From: UBA1660 sp964462035
Lineage (GTDB): Bacteria; Myxococcota_A; Polyangia; Polyangiales; Houyiibacteriaceae
DNA length: 64,000 nucleotides
Assembly: GCA_964462035.1 (NCBI GenBank)
Contig: CAYXAP010000001.1
Span: forward strand, 372,001-436,000
Direction: 5' to 3'
The notes below the pieces were generated by a model. That model made no database searches, had not been told where the DNA came from, and saw only the letters and a program-made list of their open reading frames with translations. The translations under genes and the position numbers were made by a program. This document shows, piece by piece, positions 1-7,577 of this stretch; position 1 is the first letter of the stretch, and every line of letters starts with the position of its first letter.

Positions 1-2
1 AG

Positions 3-155
3 CTGCGCTCGGTGTTGGTCGAGTGCGGCTTCGGTCCGGTCCTCACGACGGAAGGCCCGGAGGACACCGTGCTGATCCTCGCGGCACGCAGCACCGAACC
101 TCCCGAGCGCAGCTCCGACCCGGGCGGCATCGGTGGGCGCCCGACCCTCGTCTGA
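3..155 (+). CDS. C-terminal fragment of a gene cut by the window edge, possibly a methyltransferase
   Basis: Only the last 50 codons are visible, ending in TGA at 153-155. The readable tail contains LRSVLVECGFGPV followed by DTVLILAARS. A leader of the type 'L..ll.e.GF' followed by a hydrophobic final strand is the usual end of class I SAM-dependent methyltransferases, so that is the best guess, but no catalytic motif lies inside the window. It ends only 6 bp before the stop of the convergent kinase gene. The assignment is inference from a short tail; the existence of a coding end here is better supported than its function. Confidence 0.45.
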   Translation: MRSVLVECGFGPVLTTEGPEDTVLILAARSTEPPERSSDPGGIGGRPTLV

Positions 156-161
156 CTGGCG

Positions 162-3100
162 TCAGCCGATCTGTTCGACGACCAGAGCGCGCGCGTCCTC
201 GGCGATCGCGTCTTGGCCGGCGTCCAGCGCGAGGCTCACCAACGCCTCGCCGTACTGCACCAAGGTGTCGTGCACGTAGGGCCGCGCCTTCAGCCTCGAG
301 CGGGTGTCCTCGAGCGCGCTCCGCGCGAGCTCCCAGTTCCCGCCGGTGGCTGCGCCCACCGCTTCGTAGAGCCTCGCGCAGGTCGCCACTCCGTGCATCC
401 CGAGCCGCTCGGCGGCGGTCCGGGCCGCGGCCAATGTCACGTCGGCCTGGTCGAGCTCCCGCCGATCGAGCGCGACCAAGCCCACGGTGAGCTCGAGCAG
501 CACGCGGTCCGCCGGACTGTGGACGAAGCGGAGTCCGCGCGCGAGGCAGCGTTCGGCGTCGTCGAGGTCGCCCGCCATGCGCGCCAGATCGCCCCGCACG
601 TAAGCCACCCGAGCGATGCCACTGCGTGAACCCGCCTGCTGGTAGGTGCGCTCCGCGTCGTCGACGATGTCGAGCGCGCCAGCGAGGTCGCCCATCCGTC
701 GGAGCACACCAGCGAGGTTCAGTCGGGAGCTCCCCTCACGCCACCGATCGCCGAGCTCGGCGAAGACCCCGATGGCCTCCCGGAAGCGCTCGGCGGCTTC
801 CTCGAGCTGGCCCGAGTACATCGCCTCCACGCCGAGATCGTCGAGGAGGTTGCCACGGACGAACGGGTCCTCGGACTCGGTCAGCACGCTCCGCACCTGC
901 GCGACCAAGCGCTCCACGGCCGCATCGCGGGTCAGGATCGCTACGCGGGCGCGCTCGTGGAGCGCCAGCAGGTTCGAGCCGAGCCCGCCGGCGAGGAGCT
1001 CGTCGAGCGCCGCTCTGGCCTCGTCGTAGCGACCGAGCTGCCGATGGATCCGTGCGCGACCGAGCAGTGCCTCCGGCGGCTCGGACCCGGCCTCGAAGCG
1101 AGCCTCGTCGAGCAGCCGCTCCGCCTGCCGAGGCGTGTCGTGGTCCAGCGCCGCGACGCTGGCCGACAGGAACAGGCGCTTCGCGTCGTGTTCGTTGCCC
1201 GCAGCTCGTTCGTGATGGGCTCGTCGCTCGAGCACGCCGAAGGGTGGGCTCGGGTAGAGCTCTTCCAGCGTCGCCGCACACGCCCGGTGGAGCTCGGCGA
1301 GTCGTCCGCCGGCGCCGGCTCGCTCGAGCAGCGCGCGGCGAAACGCCGGTTGAGCGAAGTGCCAGCCGACCCGGTCCCGCTGCACCACGCCGCGGTGGGC
1401 CAGCCGGTCGATCGCGTCCTTCGGCAGACGTGCGCCCAGCCGCTCCATGACGGCGTCGTGCTCACCTGGCCGGACGTCGACCCCGAGCGCCGCAGCGGCT
1501 TCGAGGCCGGTCCGGTCCTCGTCGGTCGGGCACACGGCGTCCACGTAGGTCAGCCAGAGCGCCTCTGGAGACGCGTTGGCGTCACCGGCCGCGAGGCCGA
1601 TGGCCAGCGCGCGCTGCGGCAACCCCTGCGAACGGCGCACGAGGTCGTCCAGCGCCTCGCCTTCCAGCTCGAAGAGGGGTGCGAGCCAAGAACGCATCGC
1701 GGTCTCATGAAGCGGCCGGACCGCGTGGGTTCGCGGCTGCAACCGGGCGAGGCGGCTGGCCTCGATCGGCCGTTCCTGGAGCGCCTCCTCCTGCAGGCTG
1801 CCGATGACGAGCAGACTCAGGTCCCTCGCGCTCGCGAGCGCACCGATCGTGTCGAGCGTCGTGGCGCCCCACTGCAGATCCTCGAGCACCAGCACCACCG
1901 GTCGCGCGCTGCATCGCCGGAGGAAGTGCACGAGGGCGGCTTCCCGGTCGGGCGCCATGCCCCCCATGTCGGCGCCGAGCACCGACGCCACGAGATCGAC
2001 GAAGGCCCGCCGCTCGTGCGGTTCCTCGAAGCCGTGGGCGTCGAGGGTCGGGTCCAGCCCCGCGGTCAGCGTCCAAGGGTTGGCGTCCTCGAGCCGCAGG
2101 TGGGCGACGACCGCTTGGGCGACGCCGTCCGTCGTGCTCTCGGGCGAGTGCCGTGCCTCCAGCACGGTCGCCGCCCCTCGTTCGCGGCAGAGCGCGGCGA
2201 AGGCGGCCAGGATTGCCGAGGTCCCCACACCGGCTGGTCCGCGGAAGAAGCGAACGGCAGGGCGCCGGCTGGCCCGCACCTCGTGCAGTGCGGCCCACGC
2301 CAGCGCGAGCTCGTCGTCGCGCCCTTGGAGCGGGAGGCCGCCGAGCCGTGCGCGTCGAGCCACCGTCGCCCGCCCGCCGACCGAGCTGATCGGGCGAGTG
2401 GGCAGAGCGGTCGGTTGCGGCGGTGCGGGGTCCAGATCCGGGAGCACCCTCAGCTCGCTGCCCTCCATCGGCCGCACGAGTCGGGGCGACACGACGTCAG
2501 AGGTCGTCGGGGCCTCGGCTTCCGTCACTTGCGACGGGCGATGATCCGCCGGTGCCGGAATCAACGAGGTCAGCGCGTGGCGAGCATCCGCCGCCACCCG
2601 AAAACGAGCCATCGGCTCGGGGTCGAGCATTCGCTCGACCCAGGCCGGGAATCCTCGGGGCACGGGGAAGCGTGGCTCGAAGGGTGGCCGACTACCGGCG
2701 GCGGTCGCCCGCGCGAGGGCTTCGGTGGTGTTCCCGCCATAGGGGCGGTGACCCGTGGCGAGCTCCCAGGCGACCACCCCGAGCGCGTGCAGATCGGACC
2801 ACGGACCGGCGGCGCTGAGCCCCTGGCTCCACTGTTCGGGCCCCATGTAGCCAGGGGTCCCGACGAGTACGCGCCCCTCGTCCGGGGCTCGGAGCGCCCG
2901 CGCCACTCCGAAGTCGGCGAGCTTCCATCCGCCCTTGGCGCGCACCACGTTCGACGGCTTCACGTCGAGATGGACGACGCCGCGGGCGTGGGCATGGGCG
3001 AGCGCGTCGAGGAGGGCACCGAGGACCTCGCTCAGATCGGACCAGCTCTGAACCGACCGACGGCGCAGGGTGGCGTCCGCACGCTCGAGTACCAGGAACG

Positions 3101-3410
3101 CGCTCCCATCGGGCAGACCCTCGATGTGCTCGCTGGGTGCCCGGCCGTGGTCCAGGAGCAGGAGCACACTCGGATGATGGAGTCGCGCGTAGGCGTCGAG
3201 CTCCCGATGGAGGGCGTCCGCGATCAGCCCGCCCTCGAAGACCTTCGCGACCCGGTCGGAGACTTCCACCCCTCGGGGGTCGATCAGGCTCCAGACGGTC
3301 GCGGATCCTCCCTCTCCGAGGACAGCGTCCAGTCGGTACGCCCCATGACCCACCGGTCGAGGATAGACGGAACGACCCTTGCGAGGGAAAGGCGGTAGGA
3401 GACCGCTCAT
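162..3410 (-). CDS. Large Ser/Thr protein kinase with AAA-type ATPase and TPR regions
   Basis: The protein has 1082 residues if the ATG at 3410 is used; a GTG at 3353 would shorten it by 19 residues. The N-terminal ~280 residues are a Hanks-type kinase: glycine loop LGEGGSATVW, lysine motif VAKVFEG, catalytic loop VVHLDVKPSN, metal-binding DFG, and an activation segment with GTPGYMGPEQW. The middle (about 360-700) resembles the AAA/STAND ATPase of LuxR-MalT type regulators, with a Walker B-like LVLEDLQW. The C-terminal ~350 residues are helical TPR-like repeats. This layout is known from myxobacterial kinases in which ATPase and TPR regions sense or scaffold partners. Two oddities: the HRD arginine is leucine, and the Walker A equivalent reads GPAGVGTS without the lysine. 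It is divergent from a PP2C phosphatase gene, suggesting an antagonistic pair. Confidence 0.9.
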   Translation of the reverse strand: MSGLLPPFPRKGRSVYPRPVGHGAYRLDAVLGEGGSATVWSLIDPRGVEVSDRVAKVFEGGLIADALHRELDAYARLHHPSVLLLLDHGRAPSEHIEGLPDGSAFLVLERADATLRRRSVQSWSDLSEVLGALLDALAHAHARGVVHLDVKPSNVVRAKGGWKLADFGVARALRAPDEGRVLVGTPGYMGPEQWSQGLSAAGPWSDLHALGVVAWELATGHRPYGGNTTEALARATAAGSRPPFEPRFPVPRGFPAWVERMLDPEPMARFRVAADARHALTSLIPAPADHRPSQVTEAEAPTTSDVVSPRLVRPMEGSELRVLPDLDPAPPQPTALPTRPISSVGGRATVARRARLGGLPLQGRDDELALAWAALHEVRASRRPAVRFFRGPAGVGTSAILAAFAALCRERGAATVLEARHSPESTTDGVAQAVVAHLRLEDANPWTLTAGLDPTLDAHGFEEPHERRAFVDLVASVLGADMGGMAPDREAALVHFLRRCSARPVVLVLEDLQWGATTLDTIGALASARDLSLLVIGSLQEEALQERPIEASRLARLQPRTHAVRPLHETAMRSWLAPLFELEGEALDDLVRRSQGLPQRALAIGLAAGDANASPEALWLTYVDAVCPTDEDRTGLEAAAALGVDVRPGEHDAVMERLGARLPKDAIDRLAHRGVVQRDRVGWHFAQPAFRRALLERAGAGGRLAELHRACAATLEELYPSPPFGVLERRAHHERAAGNEHDAKRLFLSASVAALDHDTPRQAERLLDEARFEAGSEPPEALLGRARIHRQLGRYDEARAALDELLAGGLGSNLLALHERARVAILTRDAAVERLVAQVRSVLTESEDPFVRGNLLDDLGVEAMYSGQLEEAAERFREAIGVFAELGDRWREGSSRLNLAGVLRRMGDLAGALDIVDDAERTYQQAGSRSGIARVAYVRGDLARMAGDLDDAERCLARGLRFVHSPADRVLLELTVGLVALDRRELDQADVTLAAARTAAERLGMHGVATCARLYEAVGAATGGNWELARSALEDTRSRLKARPYVHDTLVQYGEALVSLALDAGQDAIAEDARALVVEQIG

Positions 3411-4167
3411 GATGCAAGCCAGCCCCCCCGACAGCTACGACGGAACCGACTCCGAGATCCACGCGTGGGGAGCCTCGATGATCGGTCTGCGGGGCTCGAA
3501 CCAAGACGCGCACCTGGTGGCTCCGGAGTGTGGCTTGGTGGTAGTGGCCGACGGTGTCGGCGGTGCTCCGGCTGGCGACCTCGCGAGTCGGGCGGTGGTC
3601 GACTCGGTCCGCTGTGCGTTCCGAGAGCCGATCGGCCTGCTCGACCGCAGCCGCCTCGGCATGGTCATGGCTCGCCGGCGGCTACGGGAGATCGGCGTCG
3701 GTCCGCGTGAGGGGATGGCCTCGACCGTCGCGATGGTCGCCATCGATGGATGGCGCGCGGTCATCACGCATGCCGGGGATTCACGGGTCTACCGCCTTCG
3801 CGATGGTGTGCTCGAGCAGCTCACGCGCGACCACTCGCTGAAGGTCGAGCTCGAGCGGAAGGGGCTACGGACGAGGGGGCTCAGTGCCCGCGAGCGCAAC
3901 GCGCTCACTCGCTGCCTCACTTCCTCGGCGGCACCGCAACGACCGCCAGAGCACGCCGAGATCCGAGTGCGCGCCGGCGATCGCTTCATGGTCTGCACGG
4001 ATGGCCTGACCAAGGTCTGTCCCGACGAGGTGATCGCTCATCTCCTCTCCCACGGCGACGAGCGTCAGGCCTGCATCGAGCTGCTGGCGGAATCCCGCGA
4101 GCGGCTGGCGCGCGACGACACCACGGTCGCCGTCGCCGACGTTCACGCGACGCGGAGCTGGTGGTGA
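3409..4167 (+). CDS. PP2C-family Ser/Thr protein phosphatase
   Basis: This 252-residue protein is a compact cytoplasmic PP2C (PPM) phosphatase that would dephosphorylate Ser/Thr-phosphorylated proteins using two metal ions. Diagnostic motifs are GSNQDAHLV and VADGVGGAPAG (metal-binding aspartates), HAGDSRVYRL, a CTDGLTK variant of the usual CSDGLT, and RDDTTVAVADV near the end. The ATG at 3409 is chosen because AGGAG lies about 7 bases upstream; an in-frame start at 3379 has no such site. Its first codon overlaps the start codon of the divergent kinase by two bases, so the two genes must share a promoter region or lie inside each other's leaders. The kinase is its most likely functional partner (inference). 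Confidence 0.93.
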   Translation: MMQASPPDSYDGTDSEIHAWGASMIGLRGSNQDAHLVAPECGLVVVADGVGGAPAGDLASRAVVDSVRCAFREPIGLLDRSRLGMVMARRRLREIGVGPREGMASTVAMVAIDGWRAVITHAGDSRVYRLRDGVLEQLTRDHSLKVELERKGLRTRGLSARERNALTRCLTSSAAPQRPPEHAEIRVRAGDRFMVCTDGLTKVCPDEVIAHLLSHGDERQACIELLAESRERLARDDTTVAVADVHATRSWW

Positions 4168-4173
4168 GAATGT

Positions 4174-4211
4174 GTTGCGGCCCATGCAACGTTCGTTGCG
4201 CGAGAGGCAAC
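4174..4211. repeat. Double inverted repeat GTTGC-N7-GCAAC twice
   Basis: The order is GTTGC, 7 bases, GCAAC, 4 bases, GTTGC, 7 bases, GCAAC. The two halves are equivalent and the whole 38-bp block is symmetric. It starts 6 bases after the PP2C stop codon. It could fold as two small tandem hairpins in RNA or act as a paired protein-binding site in DNA; nothing in the sequence decides between these. Confidence 0.6.
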
Positions 4212-4404
4212 AGAAGGGGCGTGGCGTCGGCGATTTCGCTCGACGGAGCGGCTGGCACGGATGCTGAAAGGGAAGCTGACGTGCGCGCCGACCGGGTAAC
4301 GGACTCGATGCCACTTTCCAAGTAGCGTTTCGGAGCCGGGCACGACGACACAGTTGAGCGCGAAAGCGCCCACCCCCATCCACTTCATCGAACCCAACCC
4401 ACCA

Positions 4405-4462
4405 CCGGCGGCCGGTTTCTCCACCCCACACCACCCCCCACCCCGGAGAAGCTGGCCGCCGG
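4405..4462 (+). terminator. Long hairpin followed by a T run, likely terminator between convergent genes
   Basis: CCGGCGGCC at 4405-4413 pairs with GGCCGCCGG at 4454-4462, and after a 3-base internal loop TTCTCC at 4417-4422 pairs with GGAGAA at 4445-4450. The 22-base loop contains only C and A on the plus strand. ACTTTTAT follows directly, so it can act as an intrinsic terminator for plus-strand transcription from the phosphatase gene. In minus-strand RNA the loop would be pure G/U with long G runs and could form a quadruplex downstream of the FHA regulator. Confidence 0.6.
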
Positions 4463-4493
4463 ACTTTTATGTCCGTCGGCGGGTGCGAGCGCT

Positions 4494-5852
4494 CTACTTC
4501 ATCCCGTGCCGCCACAGCAGGCGGTAGAGATGGACCCGGTCGATGCCGGCCTTGCGGGCGGCGGCCGTCTTGTTGCCCTCGCAGGCATCGAGGAGGCGAA
4601 CCAGGTAGGCGTGCTCGAAGCGAGCGAGCCACTGCTCACGTGCTTCCTTGTAGGGAACCTCGATGTCGACCTCGAAGGGATCGTGGGTGTCGATCCCCCC
4701 ATCGTCGGCTTCGGGGCGCAGCTCCACCGTCTCGCGCAGGGCGACGCAGCGGGCCAGGTAGTTCCGTAGCTCGCGGACGTTGCCCGGCCAACGGTGACGC
4801 GCGAGGCCCACGAGAAACGCAGGCTTGCGAAGGAAGCCAGTCTTCTCGGGCGGGTAGCCGACGTCGAGGAGGTGCTCCACCAGGGGCGGGAGATCTTCGA
4901 GCCGGTCCCGCAGCGGCGGGAGCGCGACCTCGAGGATGGCCAACCGATAGTAGAGGTCCGAGCGGAAGGTGCGCGCGTTGACCTCTTCCTTGAGGTTGCG
5001 GTTGGTCGCCGCGATCACGCGGACGTTCACCTTCTGGTACTGCGTCGCACCGACCCGCTTGACCTCGTGGTTCTCGAGGACCCGCAGGAGCTTCGGCTGG
5101 AGCGCCAGCGGAAGCTCGCCGAGCTCGTCCAGGAAGATCGTCCCGCCGTCCGCCGCTTGAAAGGCGCCATCGCGCCGGCTGGTCGCGCCGGTGAAGGCGC
5201 CCTTCTCGTGACCGAAGAGCTCGCTCTCCAGCAGATCCGCGGGGATCGCGCTGCAATCCACGATCACGAAGGGCTCTTCGGCTCGTTCGCTCTCGAGATG
5301 GATCGACTCGGCGGCGGCTTCCTTACCGGTGCCGGTCTCGCCCGTGATGAGGACGGTGGCGTCGCTCTCCGCGGCCTTCTCGAGCACCGCGAAGACCCGC
5401 CGCATGCTCGGCGAGCTGCCGACCATCGTTCCGAAACGGGACCGGCTCGAGAGCGAGACCTCGACGGTCTCCTCGCCCACCTCGAACGCGAGCTGGGTGC
5501 GGCCGATCGCCAGCACGGAGCCTTCGGAGAGGAACGCCTCTCGAACCGCGACACCATCGAGCACGGTGCCGTTCCGGCTGCCGAGATCCCGGAGCACGAC
5601 GCGCTGGCCCTCGACCACGAGCTCGCAGTGGAAGCGCGAGACGGAAGGGTCGCTGAGCTGTACGTCCGCGGATTCGTGCGTCCCGATGACGAGCCGATCG
5701 GCGACCGCCCCGAAGCGCTTGCCGCCGTCGGGACCCGAGGTGACCCGCACCCAGAGCTTGCGCACCTGGAACGTCGCGGCCGTCGGTCCGGTCGACAGCG
5801 TGGTGATCGAGACCGACGACGCGTCGGCGAGCTGGGTCCGTCCGTCCTTCAC
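4494..5852 (-). CDS. Sigma-54-dependent transcriptional activator with N-terminal FHA domain
   Basis: The 452-residue protein starts with an FHA domain (about residues 45-110, with SRFHCELV and LGSRNGTVLDG), a module that binds phosphothreonine. An AAA+ domain follows (about 135-370) with Walker A GETGTGKEAA, the sigma-54 contact loop GAFTGA, and Walker B GGTIFLDELGELP. A Fis-type helix-turn-helix sits at the end (NKTAAARKAGIDRVHLYRLL). FHA activators are typical of Myxococcota, where Ser/Thr kinases feed signals into sigma-54 promoters. The nearby kinase and PP2C make such a link plausible here, but it is inferred. The gene is monocistronic as far as spacing shows, downstream of the ribosomal operon terminator. 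Confidence 0.95.
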   Translation of the reverse strand: MKDGRTQLADASSVSITTLSTGPTAATFQVRKLWVRVTSGPDGGKRFGAVADRLVIGTHESADVQLSDPSVSRFHCELVVEGQRVVLRDLGSRNGTVLDGVAVREAFLSEGSVLAIGRTQLAFEVGEETVEVSLSSRSRFGTMVGSSPSMRRVFAVLEKAAESDATVLITGETGTGKEAAAESIHLESERAEEPFVIVDCSAIPADLLESELFGHEKGAFTGATSRRDGAFQAADGGTIFLDELGELPLALQPKLLRVLENHEVKRVGATQYQKVNVRVIAATNRNLKEEVNARTFRSDLYYRLAILEVALPPLRDRLEDLPPLVEHLLDVGYPPEKTGFLRKPAFLVGLARHRWPGNVRELRNYLARCVALRETVELRPEADDGGIDTHDPFEVDIEVPYKEAREQWLARFEHAYLVRLLDACEGNKTAAARKAGIDRVHLYRLLWRHGMK

Positions 5853-5913
5853 CGGGTGCGACCATCGCCCGAACTGCCCGTGACTGCAACGATCACGCGC
5901 GACGGAACGAAGA

Positions 5914-5943
5914 AGCCCGGTGCACCACGAAGGTGACCGGGCT
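5914..5943 (-). terminator. Intrinsic terminator of the rpsN-rpmG-rpmB operon
   Basis: AGCCCGGT (5914-5921) pairs with ACCGGGCT (5936-5943); CACC and GGTG extend the stem inside, leaving the loop ACGAA and one bulged G. On the minus strand the hairpin is followed by the pyrimidine-rich TCTTCGTTCC. It lies 21 bases beyond the rpmB stop, as expected for an operon terminator. Confidence 0.75.
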
Positions 5944-5963
5944 CGCTGTCGAGCGCAGAGCGC

Positions 5964-6200
5964 TCAGATCTTGGTGCCGCGGTTGCGAAGGTCGCGAAGC
6001 ACGGCCTCGATGCCACGCTTGTCGATCTCGCGGATACCCGCGGTGGAGAGGCGGAGCTTCACCCAACGCTGCTCGGACGGCACCCAAAAGCGGTGCGTCT
6101 GCAGGTTCGGAAGCCAGCGCTTCTTCGTCTTGCGGTTGGAGTGGGACACCTTGTGTCCCACCATCGGGCCCTTGCCCGTGACTTGACAGACCTTCGCCAT
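5964..6200 (-). CDS. rpmB: 50S ribosomal protein L28
   Basis: This 78-residue basic protein opens MAKVCQVTGKGPMVGHKVSH and continues with NRKTKKRWLPNLQ, the standard L28 signature, and is full length for the family. It has only one cysteine in the N-terminal region rather than paired CxxC motifs, so it is the zinc-free form. It is the last gene of a three-gene ribosomal operon, 11 bases after rpmG, and is followed by a good intrinsic terminator. Confidence 0.97.
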   Translation of the reverse strand: MAKVCQVTGKGPMVGHKVSHSNRKTKKRWLPNLQTHRFWVPSEQRWVKLRLSTAGIREIDKRGIEAVLRDLRNRGTKI

Positions 6201-6211
6201 CGCTCTGCTCG

Positions 6212-6385
6212 CTACTTCTTGCTGTGGCTGGGCATCTTCGCTTCGACGAACTCCACGTGCTTGCGCGCACGGGGGTCGTACTTCTTCAGCTTCAGCTTGC
6301 CCTGCATGGTTCGCTTGTTCTTGGTCGTGTAGTACGTGTAGCCCGTCCCAGCGGTGGAGAGCAGGCGGATCTTGTCGCGGGCCAT
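6212..6385 (-). CDS. rpmG: 50S ribosomal protein L33 (57 aa)
   Basis: A short gene whose translation begins MARDKIRLLSTAGTGYTYYT and contains KNKRTMQGKLKLKKYDP, unmistakably L33. It ends MPSHSKK with TAG at 6212-6214. No cysteines are present, so it belongs to the zinc-independent class of L33. It lies between rpsN (9-base gap) and rpmB (11-base gap) and is clearly cotranscribed with both. Confidence 0.96.
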   Translation of the reverse strand: MARDKIRLLSTAGTGYTYYTTKNKRTMQGKLKLKKYDPRARKHVEFVEAKMPSHSKK

Positions 6386-6394
6386 CGTGTTACC

Positions 6395-6700
6395 TCACCA
6401 GCTCGACTTGGTCAGACCGGGGATCTGGCCGCTGAGGCCGAAGTCCCGGAGCGCGATGCGGGACATCGCGAACTTGCGGTAGTAGCCGCGCGGCCGGCCG
6501 GTGACCTGGCAGCGGTTCCGGACGCGAGTCGCGGACGAGTTCCGGGGGAGCTTCTGGAGCTTCAGCTGGGCCTCGTACTTGTCCTCGTCGGAGGCTTCCG
6601 GGTCCTTGATGATGTCCTTGAGCTTCTTCCGAAGCGGGGCGTACTTCGCCACCAGCTTCTTCTTCTTCTCGTTCGTCGCGATCTTTGCCTTGGCAGCCAT
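6395..6700 (-). CDS. rpsN: 30S ribosomal protein S14, zinc-free long form
   Basis: The 101-residue product has the S14 core NRCQVTGRPRGYYRKF and ends with GLSGQIPGLTKSSW. The length and the single cysteine identify the long zinc-free form found in E. coli, not the 61-residue zinc-binding form. An AGGAAAAG purine tract lies just upstream of the ATG at 6700. It is the first gene of rpsN-rpmG-rpmB, so the promoter should lie in 6701-6860, where I see no clear -35/-10 pair or Zur-type palindrome. Confidence 0.97.
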   Translation of the reverse strand: MAAKAKIATNEKKKKLVAKYAPLRKKLKDIIKDPEASDEDKYEAQLKLQKLPRNSSATRVRNRCQVTGRPRGYYRKFAMSRIALRDFGLSGQIPGLTKSSW

Positions 6701-6860
6701 CTCAGCTTTTCCTGGTTGAGCCTGAAAAACCCTGCAATCCCGGCGACATCCGTCTGGTCCGGGCGAGCCGTGGTCACCGATGGTGGCCGATCGGGCTCAA
6801 AGGGTTGGCGAAACTGACGGATCTCCGGGCCCCGCGCAAGGCGATTTTGGCCGAAAGCCT

Positions 6861-7532
6861 TCAGGTCGCGGCGCCGTGGACCAGCTCGACCAGCCCGGCG
6901 ACTCCCTCGGCCCGATCGAAGACGGTCGCTCGGATGCCCTTGCTCAGGAGGGTCTCCGCCAGCCGGGTCGCCTTGGGACCGGTCCCCCAGAGCACGACCA
7001 ACGCGTTCTCGTCGAGCCCGATCGCCACCGAAGGGCCCAGATCCACGATCGCATCGTTCATGTCCACGACCAGCACGCCGGGCTCGAAGTCTTCGATGAA
7101 GGCGGCCACTCGGCCGGCGTCACCGACGGCCATCGGCACGACCCGGCTCCCGAGCGCCACTTTGAGCGTGCGCGCCAGCCGCGAGCCGCCGGCGACCACC
7201 AGGACCTTCGAGGGCCCCTCGAGCCTCGGTAGCTCGCGCGTGGGCCCAGCCGCGGGTCCGGTGATGGCCGGGTCCGGCGGCGGCGGCGCCTCGGTGGCAC
7301 CGCTGATCACGTCCAGGAGCATGGTCACGAGCCGGTCGGCCTCCGCCGGGCTCACCCGCTCTTGGAGTGCCTGGCGCAGGCCGGTCTTCACGAAGGCCAC
7401 CCAGCTCTCCCGCGTCTCCGGGATGGCCTCGGTCTTGTCGAGCCCGATGAAGATCACGGCCGCCGCGCCCTTGTCGTCCAACTCGTGCTGCAGCACGGCA
7501 CGCAGCTTCTTCAGCTCTTCGGCTTCCGCCAT
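6861..7532 (-). CDS. Unknown protein with a degenerate response-regulator receiver-like domain
   Basis: A 223-residue protein starting MAEAEELKKLRAVLQ. Residues about 1-80 are helical and acidic. A Pro-rich linker follows, then from about residue 105 an alpha/beta pattern (KVLVVAGGSRLARTL, GVLVVDMNDA, ALVVLWGTG) that resembles a CheY-like receiver. The acidic pair expected after the first strand is absent and the conserved late lysine is not obvious, so phosphorylation is doubtful. It is divergent from the metallo-beta-lactamase gene with a 45-base gap. Fold assignment is inference; no close family is recognised. Confidence 0.7.
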   Translation of the reverse strand: MAEAEELKKLRAVLQHELDDKGAAAVIFIGLDKTEAIPETRESWVAFVKTGLRQALQERVSPAEADRLVTMLLDVISGATEAPPPPDPAITGPAAGPTRELPRLEGPSKVLVVAGGSRLARTLKVALGSRVVPMAVGDAGRVAAFIEDFEPGVLVVDMNDAIVDLGPSVAIGLDENALVVLWGTGPKATRLAETLLSKGIRATVFDRAEGVAGLVELVHGAAT

Positions 7533-7577
7533 CGGCGCGAGGATAGCGCAATGACTGCCATCGCGGGATGATGAGTC

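Larger units (their letters stand above)
4168..4493. other. Intergenic region between convergent genes, with two inverted-repeat structures
   Basis: No convincing gene is present in these 326 bases between the PP2C stop and the stop of the FHA regulator. It contains a double inverted repeat at 4174-4211 and a long hairpin at 4405-4462, each listed separately. The 4391-4444 stretch is strongly C/A-biased on the plus strand. Because the flanking genes converge, promoters are not expected here; termination or RNA 3'-end structure is the simpler explanation. Confidence 0.7.

Noticed and set aside
957..3398. Long plus-strand open frame antisense to the kinase/ATPase gene
   Set aside because: High-GC DNA gives long open antisense frames; the translation is rich in Arg/Gly/Pro/His without any recognisable motif, while the opposite strand encodes clear kinase motifs.
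4251..4275. TGGCACG resembling a sigma-54 -24 element near the FHA activator
   Set aside because: No GC doublet at the correct -12 spacing, and it lies at the 3' side of both flanking genes.
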